DNA of 64,000 nucleotides from UBA4582 sp965657335 (GCA_965657335.1 CBFHOH010000002.1:186001-250000), one strand, 5' to 3'; positions 51,211 through 61,016 are shown, numbered from the stretch's first letter. Numbers and translations are program-made. The notes: a model not told the origin generated them from the sequence alone.

Positions 51211-52404
51211 TCAATCGGAGACGAGCGCACGATAGAGCGCAGGGTCCGTTGCGCCTTCAGTGCCAATTAACAGCACCCGACTCTTGGCATTAATGCCTAG
51301 GCTACGAGCGTGAAATTTCGATTGTCGCGTCAAAATCAGTGCCGCCATACCCGCCACTGCCGACTCGCCAGCTTCTATTGCCGGACCATCGTCTGTGTCC
51401 TGTGCTAGCAATCTCATTGTTGGGGCAACCGCCGATTCACTGACAGTCAGAAAATCTGAAGCTCCTTCCTTGAGCAATTGCCACGCATTTGCCGAAACCT
51501 CCCCGCATGCCAACCCTGCCATCAGTGTTGAAAGGTCACCATCGACGACAACCGGCTCTCCCAGACGTGCGCTTTGCTGTAGACAGTTAGCGGCTTCAGG
51601 TTCGACTACAATGGTTCTTGGACGCTCATCCTCCCAAACTCGCCAAAAGTAGCCGCACACCATTGCGGCAAGTCCACCCACGCCAGCCTGAACAAATACA
51701 TGAGTGGGCTTTTCTCCCGCTAGCTGATCAACAATTTCAGCTAACATAACCGTGTAGCCCATCATCACATCTCTTGGGATATCCACGTAACCTGGATAAC
51801 TTGTGTCTGAAATCACCGTTCGCTCAAAGGCAATCGCATCTTCCGCAGCGCGACGAACAGAATCATCATAATTACCGCTAACGCGCACAACCTCGGCGCC
51901 AAGCACCTCCATTGCGCTCGCGCGCGCAGCGGAGACTGAACTATGAATATAAATGACGCAGCGACAACCGAATAGCTTAGATCCCCAAGCGACGGAGCGG
52001 CCATGGTTTCCGTCGGTCGCGCAGGTCATCACCAGATCGCGCGTCAAACGGTCATATTTTCCACCTAGCAGATCGTGTATCGAGATCGTACTATTTGTTT
52101 TCCGAGATACGAATTTCTGTAGTTGCCGCGCTGTGGCGTAAGCCCCGCCCAATGCCTTAAAGCTTTTTAGATCAAAACGTTGAGATTCATCTTTGTACCA
52201 GATCTTTTCGAGTTGAAGTTTATTCGCAATACCATTGAGGTCGACCAATGGGGTTTCCACATATCCCGGCCAACGCTGGATTTCACCCCTGATGGTCTCT
52301 GTCTCGACGGTATCAACAAATTTTTCTAAATGCTCAGGGTAACCCGCGCCGCGATCTAATCTCGGATTGTGAAAGTTCCTTATTTCGCCAACAACTGACA
52401 ACAT
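51211..52404 (-). CDS. Diaminopropionate ammonia-lyase-like PLP enzyme
   Basis: About 397 residues of the fold-type II PLP family. The PLP lysine is Lys83 in DLKSFKALGGAYA. TCATDGNHGRSVAWGSKLFG, in two parts, is the substrate-binding loop, GVGGLAAMV is the phosphate-binding Gly loop, and DTDDGPAIEAGESAVAG lies near the end. The order and spacing are those of DpaL/YgeX, which deaminates 2,3-diaminopropionate; threonine- or serine-dehydratase activity is also possible. ATG 52404 is chosen for family length; TTG 52473 adds 23 residues, and neither has a strong ribosome site. Confidence 0.85.
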   Translation of the reverse strand: MLSVVGEIRNFHNPRLDRGAGYPEHLEKFVDTVETETIRGEIQRWPGYVETPLVDLNGIANKLQLEKIWYKDESQRFDLKSFKALGGAYATARQLQKFVSRKTNSTISIHDLLGGKYDRLTRDLVMTCATDGNHGRSVAWGSKLFGCRCVIYIHSSVSAARASAMEVLGAEVVRVSGNYDDSVRRAAEDAIAFERTVISDTSYPGYVDIPRDVMMGYTVMLAEIVDQLAGEKPTHVFVQAGVGGLAAMVCGYFWRVWEDERPRTIVVEPEAANCLQQSARLGEPVVVDGDLSTLMAGLACGEVSANAWQLLKEGASDFLTVSESAVAPTMRLLAQDTDDGPAIEAGESAVAGMAALILTRQSKFHARSLGINAKSRVLLIGTEGATDPALYRALVSD

Positions 52405-52848
52405 GCGCCTAATGCACCCAAAGTTCTTAAAACTAGAGGTTACACCAGATACAGCAAAACACCCACGCTCCAACTTAAAACGACACCTTCCTCTTGCGCT
52501 ATCGATATTAATAGCGAAGATCGGCGTTGCCTCTTATCGCCGTAAATTCCATGTTCTCAATTTGACTGCCGAAAGCACTGATGGGCAACTTTTACTCTAT
52601 CGCGATGGGAGACCGATACGCACGATATAGACACCCACAGCATGATTATTGAGAGGGAGCTAATATTGACAGTGAGTGGCGAGACAATAACTAGCGACAC
52701 AGCGCAATTCCGAACGGGCCAGTGGTATCATATCGACTCAGCACGCTACTAATTTTAAAGTCGACACTCTCAAAAATCGAGTTTTGGTTCCGAACCGGCC
52801 GTGGTCGCGCGTTATACAATCTCGGCACCCAACCAATGTGAAGCCACA
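52405..52848. promoter_or_regulatory. Intergenic region with an imperfect direct repeat
   Basis: 444 bases between the outward-facing ammonia-lyase and LysE genes. Two near-identical stretches, starting TTCCGAACGGGCC (52708) and TTCCGAACCGGCC (52788), both running on to GTGGT, lie 80 bases apart. A 75-codon frame at 52403-52630 has no ribosome site or recognisable product and is not called. Confidence 0.3.
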
Positions 52849-53466
52849 ATGACGTTATACCTTGCTATTCTGCTGTTCGCTTTTGCCGCGACAATAACGC
52901 CAGGACCCAACAACATTATGATTTTAGCGTCAGGTCTTAATTACGGCTTCAGACGCAGCTTGCCGCATCTGTTGGGCATCTGCTTCGGCTTTCCGGCTAT
53001 GGTGATCATGGTCGGCATGGGCCTAGGCGTCATATTTGAACAATACCCAATCACCCACCAAGTCATTAAAACACTTGGAACGCTTTACCTGATTTATCTT
53101 TCTTGGCTGATCGCCACGGCGCCCGTTTCACCACTAGAAACCAAAGCCGGCCGGCCGTTAACTTTCTTTGGCGCAGTGCTATTCCAATGGGTAAACCCCA
53201 AAGCCTGGGTCATGATAGCCGGCGCAATGGCAGCCTACACAACCGCTGATGAGAACATGACTTTACAGATTCTTACCATTACCTCAGCATTTCTGTTGGT
53301 CACTTTTCCATGCGTTGCTGTCTGGCTATTTTTTGGCGTCACTTTGAAGCGATTTCTCAGCAATGCGTTTTATCACAGGGTTTTTAATATCGTCATGGCA
53401 GTTTTGTTACTTATATCAATCACCCCAATCGCTTTCGAAGCGACAGAGCACTGGATGAAATACTAA
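52849..53466 (+). CDS. LysE family amino acid exporter
   Basis: 205 residues with six helices. LFAFAATITPGPNNIMILASG is the RhtB/LysE signature with its Pro-Gly-Pro-Asn, and QWVNPKAWVMIAGAMAAY is the second common element. These inner-membrane proteins export amino acids or their analogues. ATG 52849 fits the family start; an open extension to 52801 adds residues before the first helix and is less likely. It diverges from the ammonia-lyase-like gene, consistent with an amino acid homeostasis unit. Confidence 0.9.
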   Translation: MTLYLAILLFAFAATITPGPNNIMILASGLNYGFRRSLPHLLGICFGFPAMVIMVGMGLGVIFEQYPITHQVIKTLGTLYLIYLSWLIATAPVSPLETKAGRPLTFFGAVLFQWVNPKAWVMIAGAMAAYTTADENMTLQILTITSAFLLVTFPCVAVWLFFGVTLKRFLSNAFYHRVFNIVMAVLLLISITPIAFEATEHWMKY

Positions 53467-53529
53467 CCAATTAAAGTCAATTTGCATTGCAAAGAATCCA
53501 CAACATTTTCTTCCAAAAGCTTTCATTGC

Positions 53530-54234
53530 TTAGCGCAAGTGTTCAATCCAGAATTTTGTACCACCGGCAACACCGGCTGGGATCAGCACTAAATTAACAA
53601 GTGGAATTGCCAGCAAAAAATAGGCGGGAATGCCGAACAACAATGCCTGAAAAGTGTTCGAACCTAGTCTTTTCTTCAGCTCGGCAAAAGTGATTTCGTT
53701 GTTATCAGCAGCATAATCGGTGTATTGCACTGCCATCATCCACGCGCCAAATGCAATCCAGAGAAAGGGGGCAATTGCATTCAAACCCGGAATCAGAGAG
53801 ATCACAACCAGCACTATCAAGCGTGGCAGGTAATACAAGAATTTGCTAATTTCACGCGTGACCGATCTAACGAGAACTAGATGTAGCGACGTATTACTCG
53901 TGAGTATTTGCCCGGTAATTTTTTCCTCAACTTTGACTGATAATATTGCGTTAAATGGTGCAGCGATGATATTTGCGACGATCGTAAATGTGTACAACAA
54001 CAGCGCTAGGCCAATGATAATGCCTAACACAGCCACCGCGCCGCCCAAAAAAGACAGGAAGTCTGGCAAGGACGAATCCACATAGGTCATCCAAGCCTCA
54101 TATTGATTGACGCCATAAAAAATTGCGGCGGAAAGCACCAGCACATTAATTATGAGGGGAATAACAACGTAGCGCCGTAAACCGGGTTGCCGAATAAGCT
54201 TCAAACCTTCCACAAAACAATCGATACCATTCAT
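53530..54234 (-). CDS. cysZ: CysZ/EI24-family membrane protein
   Basis: 234 residues with four long hydrophobic segments. FVEGLKLIRQPGLRRYVVIPLIIN at the start, VANIIAAPFNAILSVKVEE in the middle, and NTFQALLFGIPAYFLLAIPLVN followed by a Pro-Ala-Gly-x-Ala-Gly-Gly-Thr turn are characteristic of CysZ. CysZ carries sulfate into the cell for cysteine synthesis in Enterobacteria. It may supply or balance sulfate here, but sulfate release by two sulfatases in the window is only a loose link. It faces the LysE gene with 63 bases between stops. Confidence 0.88.
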   Translation of the reverse strand: MNGIDCFVEGLKLIRQPGLRRYVVIPLIINVLVLSAAIFYGVNQYEAWMTYVDSSLPDFLSFLGGAVAVLGIIIGLALLLYTFTIVANIIAAPFNAILSVKVEEKITGQILTSNTSLHLVLVRSVTREISKFLYYLPRLIVLVVISLIPGLNAIAPFLWIAFGAWMMAVQYTDYAADNNEITFAELKKRLGSNTFQALLFGIPAYFLLAIPLVNLVLIPAGVAGGTKFWIEHLR

Positions 54235-54398
54235 CTTTTAATTATTCACTATCTGTCAATCTACCTTTCATGCATAAGTTGCGCGATTAAAAACGCACCT
54301 CTGTTAAAAGACTAGAACCCAACTCACGAGTTCCGTCATTCAACTTTTTACTACCTGGCTTTTTCACCTGCTCGAGTACTAGAACCTGAGTAATATGG

Positions 54399-55853
54399 CT
54401 AACGTATGCCTTCCCAAACAGGTCGCATAGATGCGTCGGGATCAGTCACTACTTCAGATTCCGTATCAAACCTCATGTTGATACGATCAACCATCTCGTA
54501 CTTAGGCCAACCGGGATCACCGTCGACAATAAAATCGATCCAGCACTGGTGCATTTTATCAGCCACGTTTTGTGGAATATCTCCTGGCCCGAGGAAGACG
54601 CCAACGCCGCTCTTACCAAGGTTGTCGAACGTAAATGGAATCTCGAGCGCATGCGTGGCCTTCAAAGCACCATTCCTTGATTCCCAATCAAAACGGTACA
54701 TCCAATCGTTGCAAGTCATCTTGGATCTGGCCTCGCAGACGCGAATACTTGGAATCCTAAAGGTGAAGTCTGTGCCAAGCTGAACGGCGCGCTCCGTTGC
54801 AGACGCATCTGGATGATTGCCGTTGTAGGTTTCAACCAGCGCTGAACCGGCACCAAACCGCGCGGCATCCTTTTGATATTTTTCATCCGATACTGCGTTC
54901 ATAATAAACAAAGTACTTTCATCTTTGTTGGTGCCAATCAACAAATCGACATTTGCGCCGGCACCTTCACGGATCAAGTCAATCGGCAGACCTGGCAATA
55001 CGGAATTACCTACTGCCGGATAAAATGGGGAAACATGATTGAGATCATCAGAGCCGAAAAACTGCCCATCAAGCGTTGTTTGATGTTGCAAGATTTCTTC
55101 AACCGGCACCTGCTGCAGCTCTTCAGGATTTTTGCAACCAGCTAATTCTAAAAATGAATCAGTCACTAACTCGGCAGCGTCTTTCGTCAGGGCATGTTGC
55201 GCGCTGCCACTTTGAGAGATTGCTCGCTTGAACAAACCAGGTGCCCTCGGAGAAGCAATCAAACTACACACACTAAAAGCGCCCGCTGACTCACCAGCGA
55301 TCGTTACACTTTCCGGATCGCCGCCAAAACTCCGAATATTGTCTTTTACCCATTCAAGCGCGAACAGCTGGTCTAAGATACCGTTTGCGCCGGATGTTTC
55401 ATATTCGCCGCCAAATCGAGAGAGATCTGCGAAACCAAGCGCTCCCATACGGTAGTTAATACTTACAACGACGATATTGCCGTTCCGCACGAACTGGGCG
55501 CCGTCGTACCAGGGTATCGCGCCCTGCCCTGTCCGGAAACCACCACCATGAATCCAAACCAGGACTGGTCTGTTGCCATCATCCAACGCAGGCGTTTGCA
55601 CGTTCAAGACAAGACAATCCTCATCCCAATCAACCGGAGCAGCACTCGTCATACCACCAGTGGCAAGCTGAGGTGCCGGCTTGCCAAACTTTGTCGCACT
55701 TCGCACATCCGCCCAGGGCGCATGAGCAATCGGGGCTTTAAATCTTCGTTCGCCAACCGGCGGCGCGGCATAAGGAATACCGGCAAACAACATCACGTCG
55801 TTCTTGAATTTACCCTGCAACTTGCCTTGTCTGGTTTCTACGATCTCGTTCAT
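54399..55853 (-). CDS. Carboxylesterase type B family enzyme (cytoplasmic)
   Basis: 484 residues of the carboxylesterase/para-nitrobenzyl esterase family. The oxyanion hole is WIHGGGFRTGQG, the nucleophile Ser is in IAGESAGAFSV, the acid Glu is in GTNKDESTLF, and the His is in ATHALEIPFTFDN. No signal peptide is seen, unlike the lipoprotein esterase at 9466. ATG 55853 is preferred over a longer reading because GGGGGA lies six bases before it. It follows the thiolase gene by 25 bases and is probably cotranscribed with it. Substrate unknown. Confidence 0.9.
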   Translation of the reverse strand: MNEIVETRQGKLQGKFKNDVMLFAGIPYAAPPVGERRFKAPIAHAPWADVRSATKFGKPAPQLATGGMTSAAPVDWDEDCLVLNVQTPALDDGNRPVLVWIHGGGFRTGQGAIPWYDGAQFVRNGNIVVVSINYRMGALGFADLSRFGGEYETSGANGILDQLFALEWVKDNIRSFGGDPESVTIAGESAGAFSVCSLIASPRAPGLFKRAISQSGSAQHALTKDAAELVTDSFLELAGCKNPEELQQVPVEEILQHQTTLDGQFFGSDDLNHVSPFYPAVGNSVLPGLPIDLIREGAGANVDLLIGTNKDESTLFIMNAVSDEKYQKDAARFGAGSALVETYNGNHPDASATERAVQLGTDFTFRIPSIRVCEARSKMTCNDWMYRFDWESRNGALKATHALEIPFTFDNLGKSGVGVFLGPGDIPQNVADKMHQCWIDFIVDGDPGWPKYEMVDRINMRFDTESEVVTDPDASMRPVWEGIR

Positions 55854-55878
55854 TAATTCCCCCAATTCGTGCGTCTTA

Positions 55879-57108
55879 TTAGATGCGCTCAATAATCGTT
55901 GCAGTGCCCATACCGCCACCGGTACACATGGCGATCAAGGCTGTTGATTTATCTCGTCGCTCCAGCTCTCCCAGTACTGTTTCAATCAACATCGCGCCCG
56001 TTGCACCAATGGGGTGACCCAAAGCGATTGCTCCGCCAGCAACGTTAATAATGTCGTCTTCGACGCCCAGATCTTTCTGAAACTTGAGTACAACCGCAGC
56101 AAAGGCTTCATTGATCTCAAACAGATCAATGTCGTCTTTTGTCATGCCCGCTTTCTTTAGACATATTTCCGCCGCAGGTCCTGGCGCTGTCAGCATAATG
56201 ACGGGCTCTGTGCCGGCCGTTGCTGTCATCACAATTCTCGCTCTCGGTTTCAAACCGTTTGCTTTCGCGTATCCCGGAGATGACAGCAATATTGCCCCTG
56301 CGCCATCCACAACGCCGGATGAATTACCCGCATGGTGCACGTGGGTCACGCCGTCAATTTCGGGATAAATATCTTTACAAATCTGATCAAAAGTTCGGTC
56401 ATGCCCGTCGTAAAGCGTCGTGCCCATTTTTTCGAAAGAGGGGTTTAAACCTTGCATATTTTCGAGCGTAGTGCCTGGTCTAGGGTGCTCGTCCTTATCT
56501 AGCGCCAACTGTCCATCATTATGGTAAATCGGCACAATAGAGTCAGTAAAATTACCAGCTTCAATTGAGGCGGCGGCACGTTCTTGGCTTCGAACGGCAT
56601 AAGCATCGCACTGCTCTCGGGAAAAACCCTCGCGCGTAGCGATGAGATCAGCCGACACACCTTGAGGAATCAAAGGATACTGTTCGAACAGATGCTTATT
56701 GTTGGCTGTAAAACCATCGGTGTGGTTTGGCGAATATCTTGACATTGATTCCACACCACCGCCAATCACTAAATCCTGTTGCCCAGCCATAATACCCATA
56801 GCAGCCATTGTTACCGCTTGTTGGCCAGAACCACAAAACCTGTGAAGCGTCACGCCAGGCACATTAATTGGCCAACCAGCATCAAGTACTGAGGATCGGG
56901 CAATATCATGTGCGTGATCACCGGTACCGGAACCATTACCAGCAACAACGTCTTCTACATCACCGACTTCAAAACCCACCTTGTCTTTTAGCCCATTAAG
57001 CACTTGTGCCATGACCCGCTGCGGGTGCACGTCTGCCAGTCCGCCGGCGCCCTTCTTGCCTCGCCCCCGGGGAGACCTTACTCCATCAATAATCCACGCT
57101 TCACCCAT
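55879..57108 (-). CDS. Thiolase (acetyl-CoA acyltransferase)
   Basis: 409 residues. The nucleophile Cys92 lies in LHRFCGSGQQA, His365 in ALGHPIGATGA and the second Cys395 in MCTGGGMGTA, a complete thiolase active site. NEAFAAVVLKFQKDL is the conserved Asn-Glu-Ala-Phe region. It splits 3-ketoacyl-CoA to acetyl-CoA and a shorter acyl-CoA or works backward. ATG 57108 has GAGG at nine bases. It is the first gene of a pair with the carboxylesterase, suggesting that an ester-derived acid is finally cleaved by it. Confidence 0.95.
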   Translation of the reverse strand: MGEAWIIDGVRSPRGRGKKGAGGLADVHPQRVMAQVLNGLKDKVGFEVGDVEDVVAGNGSGTGDHAHDIARSSVLDAGWPINVPGVTLHRFCGSGQQAVTMAAMGIMAGQQDLVIGGGVESMSRYSPNHTDGFTANNKHLFEQYPLIPQGVSADLIATREGFSREQCDAYAVRSQERAAASIEAGNFTDSIVPIYHNDGQLALDKDEHPRPGTTLENMQGLNPSFEKMGTTLYDGHDRTFDQICKDIYPEIDGVTHVHHAGNSSGVVDGAGAILLSSPGYAKANGLKPRARIVMTATAGTEPVIMLTAPGPAAEICLKKAGMTKDDIDLFEINEAFAAVVLKFQKDLGVEDDIINVAGGAIALGHPIGATGAMLIETVLGELERRDKSTALIAMCTGGGMGTATIIERI

Positions 57109-57291
57109 TTCAAAATCCTCGTTAGTTAGTTCAAAAAAGTATTTGGTTCTATCATTAACATTATTTTATCCACCGGGCACACCGGCAGAAATCAGGTTCG
57201 TATATTTGCAGCGCTCACATCTTATCCACGATGATCATGCGCCCGCAACGCTTAAGCACTCACAATACGTCATTTCATATTAACGCAAGCA

Positions 57292-59556
57292 TCAGAAGCT
57301 TAGTTCCAACGCTTTGCCATCCAGATTTGAAGGCACGGGTATACCCAGCACCTCCATCAACGTTGGCGCAATATCGATACTGTTTACCGGTGTTGAATCA
57401 ATGCCCGGCGATACCCATTGGCCATAAAAGATCAATGGAATAGATCTGTCATAGTCATACAGCGACCCATGGGTGGTACCGGTATCCGAAATAATACAAT
57501 CCTGTTCCATCTGCAGGTACAAATCTCCACTGGCACCCTCGACAATTGAATTTCGCAGCAGTCGAGCTTCATTGGACTGCGTGTGCTCAATTTCGGACCT
57601 GGTCCATAATTTTTTTACGCCAGGCTCGGCTTCCAAAATACGCGTTAGACCTGAGACAACCTGATCAAATTCCAGCTGATTTTGCGCCAGATAGGGTCGA
57701 TTGATGTAGAGCTGACTGCCGCTGAACATCACGAGATCCGTCGGGAAGTCCCACGGCGCGGTATATTCGGCATATATATCGAACAACAGACTGCCAATAA
57801 AACCGTACAAGCCGATGCGCCCGCCCTCGATGGGGCAGCGATTCTGTCCCAATTCAGTCTGCCATTCAGGCAAATTTGCCACACCATGGTCACTCGTTAG
57901 CGCAACAATATAGCGATCCTCGCCAACAGTTTGATCAAGTAAGTCTAGGAACATCGCTAACTCAGTATCAATAACATTCAAGGTGTGTTCAGACTCAGCA
58001 CTGTAAGGACCGAATTGATGTCCGACCGTATCGTTGGCAGACAAGGATATCGCCAGAACGTCGGTCACCCCTTTTTGTCCTAACGCCTCCTCCGTGACGA
58101 GTCTACGCGCGAGTTCAAAGGTAAGCGTGTCGAGATAAGGAGAATCATAAATTCGTTCACCTAACTCATCTATATCTCCATCTCGGATCTCGTGACCACT
58201 GACACGACTGTTGTCATCCGATTCACCAGAATAATCGTCAGGTCTGAAGCGCCCTGCATCGTGCTCCCAAAGTAGGGGTAAAGCATCAACAAACTGTTGA
58301 TTAAAGGTAGTTACATAGTCCGGCAAGGACTGCTGGTAGAACTTACTTGTCGTAAAGCGCACTTGATCTTTGTCAAACCAATATACGCCATCAGCTTCAT
58401 GCCCCGCCATCATGATCGCAGCGCGGTCTTTGCCACTGACCGAAAAAGAGCGACCATCGAAGCGCGCTTTGACCTGTTGACCTAGGGTGGGTGCTGACAG
58501 CATCCAAGGAGAGCGTCCTTCCTCACCGCCGAGTACGAGATGCTCGGTCGCATCGTCCTCAACGCAGTATTTAAGCTCCCATGCTGCTGTATCGACATAG
58601 TAATTACCAGGAATCCCTGCCTTGCTCGGATTCACGCCGGTCAACATCACTGCGTGTCCAGGGCAAGTACTCGTCAAACCGTGATCCAGACTAGCATCGG
58701 TATACATTCTGCCTTCGCGCGCTAACTTGCCGAGACCTCCGGGCAAGGAAGCATCGATTCGATCGTTTCGAAACTGATCGATGGCTATGAGTAAAACCAG
58801 CGCGGGTGTATTGTCCACGATCGACCCGCTTTGCGCATTCTGCAGCTGCTCACTAGCGTGTTGCTGATCATTCCCTGACACCGCTGGATTATCGATTTCA
58901 TCAAAACCAATTTTCTTCATACCCTTGATCGTTATCGGCGACACTGGAACATCGTAAAAATCACCTTCGTCTTTGGTCTCTACTAATTCAATGTGGCGCA
59001 CAACATCCATCCCGCGAACTACGCGACCGAAAACGGTATAACCAAAGCTCTCGCAAGTAGCAGGACGAACTAAACCACGCTCTGCTGCAGCTTCCGTCGC
59101 AGCTTCATCTTCTCTTGTACAGCTTTCAGCAGAATGGTCCAAACGGGTATTATCGTTCGTGTTAATAAAAAATTGCCGAGAGGCGCTATCAATGATATTT
59201 GTGCGCGCCATCGCAATCGTTCCTGTTGTATTAGACAGGCCGTTGTCGGCTTCGTTGTGTATCTCCTCTTTACCTTCTAGCTCGGTCATGTCCGCGAGGT
59301 GTCCACCCGCCTGAATCATAAAATCGGGAATAACACGATGAAAAACCGTCTCCGTGTAACTAGCGTCATCAACGTAGCTTAAAAAGTTTGCCACAGTGAT
59401 AGGGGACTTATCGGGATATAGCTCCAGCACAATGTCACCTGCTGAAGTCGAGACACTTACCAACGGATTGTCGAATGCTGGCTCTTCGGCATGCGCACCG
59501 AAGAACCCAAAAACGCTTAGCAACAAGACCAACCATCGCAATAACAAACAAGCCAC
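57292..59556 (-). CDS. Cyclophilin-alkaline phosphatase (PafA-like) fusion, exported
   Basis: 754 residues in one frame. A signal peptide (ends Ala-His-Ala, about residue 23) precedes a cyclophilin-type peptidyl-prolyl isomerase at residues 33-213, with VFHRVIPDFMIQAGG (catalytic Arg74), ASRQFFINTND and GYTVFGRVV. The domain has an inserted acidic loop at about 133-171 holding Cys146 and Cys168. A Gln/Asn/Ser-rich linker (223-250) leads to a PafA/NPP-type alkaline phosphatase: LIAIDQFRNDR (metal Asp260), TSTCPGHAVMLTG (nucleophile Thr297), SANDTVGHQFGP, LTSDHGVAN and THGSLYDYDRSIPL. Both halves look complete and active. GTG 59556 has AGGAG seven bases upstream, inside the amidase end. It probably acts in the periplasm. 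Confidence 0.9.
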   Translation of the reverse strand: MACLLLRWLVLLLSVFGFFGAHAEEPAFDNPLVSVSTSAGDIVLELYPDKSPITVANFLSYVDDASYTETVFHRVIPDFMIQAGGHLADMTELEGKEEIHNEADNGLSNTTGTIAMARTNIIDSASRQFFINTNDNTRLDHSAESCTREDEAATEAAAERGLVRPATCESFGYTVFGRVVRGMDVVRHIELVETKDEGDFYDVPVSPITIKGMKKIGFDEIDNPAVSGNDQQHASEQLQNAQSGSIVDNTPALVLLIAIDQFRNDRIDASLPGGLGKLAREGRMYTDASLDHGLTSTCPGHAVMLTGVNPSKAGIPGNYYVDTAAWELKYCVEDDATEHLVLGGEEGRSPWMLSAPTLGQQVKARFDGRSFSVSGKDRAAIMMAGHEADGVYWFDKDQVRFTTSKFYQQSLPDYVTTFNQQFVDALPLLWEHDAGRFRPDDYSGESDDNSRVSGHEIRDGDIDELGERIYDSPYLDTLTFELARRLVTEEALGQKGVTDVLAISLSANDTVGHQFGPYSAESEHTLNVIDTELAMFLDLLDQTVGEDRYIVALTSDHGVANLPEWQTELGQNRCPIEGGRIGLYGFIGSLLFDIYAEYTAPWDFPTDLVMFSGSQLYINRPYLAQNQLEFDQVVSGLTRILEAEPGVKKLWTRSEIEHTQSNEARLLRNSIVEGASGDLYLQMEQDCIISDTGTTHGSLYDYDRSIPLIFYGQWVSPGIDSTPVNSIDIAPTLMEVLGIPVPSNLDGKALELSF

Positions 59557-59558
59557 TA

Positions 59559-61016
59559 TTAACTCCTAAAATTAGCAGGAGCCACGAAACCGTTAAGTTC
59601 CTGAGAAACTTGATCTGCGAACTCGATAGCGAAAAGATCACCCATTTCCCTGCTGACAATCTGGATACCAATGGGCAATCCCTGACTATCAGGCCCCGTC
59701 GGTATCACTGTTGACGGTAAGTAACTGACCCCTGTCAAACCAGCCCAAAACACCTGTTCAAAGTAGTTTCGAGGTTCGTTATTCACAGAAATCATGCGCT
59801 CTGAATTTTTCGGGTTGTGGTCATGAGGAAAGGCAGAGGTAAAACACATGGGTGTTAACAGCACATCGAATTTTTTGAAAAACTCATGCCAGGCCCATCG
59901 CAGGTGCGTGCGCTTTTCGTTCAGGTTGTACCAATCTCTGAAACGCAGCGTGGACGCCCTTGTGATATCCGCAAGCGCACTATGGTCATCATCCGCCAGC
60001 GCGTCTGCCGTCTTTAAGTTCGCCTGAAACATCTCTTCTGTCTGGCGAGCAGACATTGCTGCATGCAGCAAAAATTGATAGTGACGCAAGCAATCCGCAA
60101 CATCGAAATCAGGACGTGCATTGTAGTCAACCGTACCCCCGGCATCTTCCACCAGCTTTGCTACCTGCATGACTCGCTCTAACACACTGTTATCAACGGG
60201 TGCGATCTCATCGTCGGCCCAAACCGCTACCTTAAAGTCTTTTAGACTCTTTTGCGGTGCTTCTGGCAAAGCCAGTTGCCAACCGGGCAAGTGGATCTCA
60301 TCAGCACCGCCAACGATATTCATTACAAGCTTCAAATCTCGAGCGCTGCGCGCTAACGGCCCTATCACTGAAATATCGGATGGGGTAAGCGTACCGGGCA
60401 GTGCATGGCCTCGCATAGGCAGTACACCCCATGTCGGTTTGTGACCATAAACGCCGCAGTAATGCGCAGGATTACGTATCGAACCACCAATATCCGATCC
60501 CATTTCTAGCCCTGTGAGTCCTGCTGCCAGCGCCGCGGCTGAGCCACCAGAAGAACCGCCCGGCGTCCGACTCAGATCATGGGGATTCCCGGTTGTGCCA
60601 TAAACCTCGTTATAGCTCTGAAAATCGGCCAGAAAGATAGGCACATTAGTCTTGCCAAATATCACTGCGCCCGCGTTTTGCAAACGCTCGCACGCGACAG
60701 CATCAGCGCTTGCAATATTGTTTTTAAGTAACGGGTTACCCCAAGTCGTTGGAAGACCTTCAATATTGTAGGACTCTTTTACCGTCATGGGCAGACCGTG
60801 CAGCGGACCCCAATCCTCACCTCGGGCTAATGCCTCATCGGCTTGCTTTGCTCGAGCACGTGCCTTTTCCAGCTGAGTTACAATAATCGCGTTAATCTCC
60901 GGATTATACTTCTCCATTCTGGCAACAAAGTGTTCTAGGAGTTCTGCACTACTAATTTGCTTAGACTTAATTTTCTCTACCAAAGCGGTAGCATCTAAAT
61001 AGGCTAACTCGTCCAT
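59559..61016 (-). CDS. Amidase signature family enzyme
   Basis: 485 residues. The Ser-Ser-Lys triad is complete: Lys80 in GLPMTVKESY, the cis-Ser155 in PGGSSGGSAA, and the nucleophile Ser179 in GSDIGGSIRNPAHYCG. The family hydrolyses carboxamides to acid and ammonia. There is no signal peptide, so it is cytoplasmic. It lies directly before the cyclophilin-phosphatase fusion with two bases between coding regions. Amide substrates are not predictable from sequence; nitrile-derived or acyl amides are typical. Confidence 0.93.
   Translation of the reverse strand: MDELAYLDATALVEKIKSKQISSAELLEHFVARMEKYNPEINAIIVTQLEKARARAKQADEALARGEDWGPLHGLPMTVKESYNIEGLPTTWGNPLLKNNIASADAVACERLQNAGAVIFGKTNVPIFLADFQSYNEVYGTTGNPHDLSRTPGGSSGGSAAALAAGLTGLEMGSDIGGSIRNPAHYCGVYGHKPTWGVLPMRGHALPGTLTPSDISVIGPLARSARDLKLVMNIVGGADEIHLPGWQLALPEAPQKSLKDFKVAVWADDEIAPVDNSVLERVMQVAKLVEDAGGTVDYNARPDFDVADCLRHYQFLLHAAMSARQTEEMFQANLKTADALADDDHSALADITRASTLRFRDWYNLNEKRTHLRWAWHEFFKKFDVLLTPMCFTSAFPHDHNPKNSERMISVNNEPRNYFEQVFWAGLTGVSYLPSTVIPTGPDSQGLPIGIQIVSREMGDLFAIEFADQVSQELNGFVAPANFRS

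Noticed and set aside
52403..52630. A 75-codon plus-strand frame before the LysE gene
   Set aside because: It overlaps the opposite gene's start, has no ribosome site and its product looks random.
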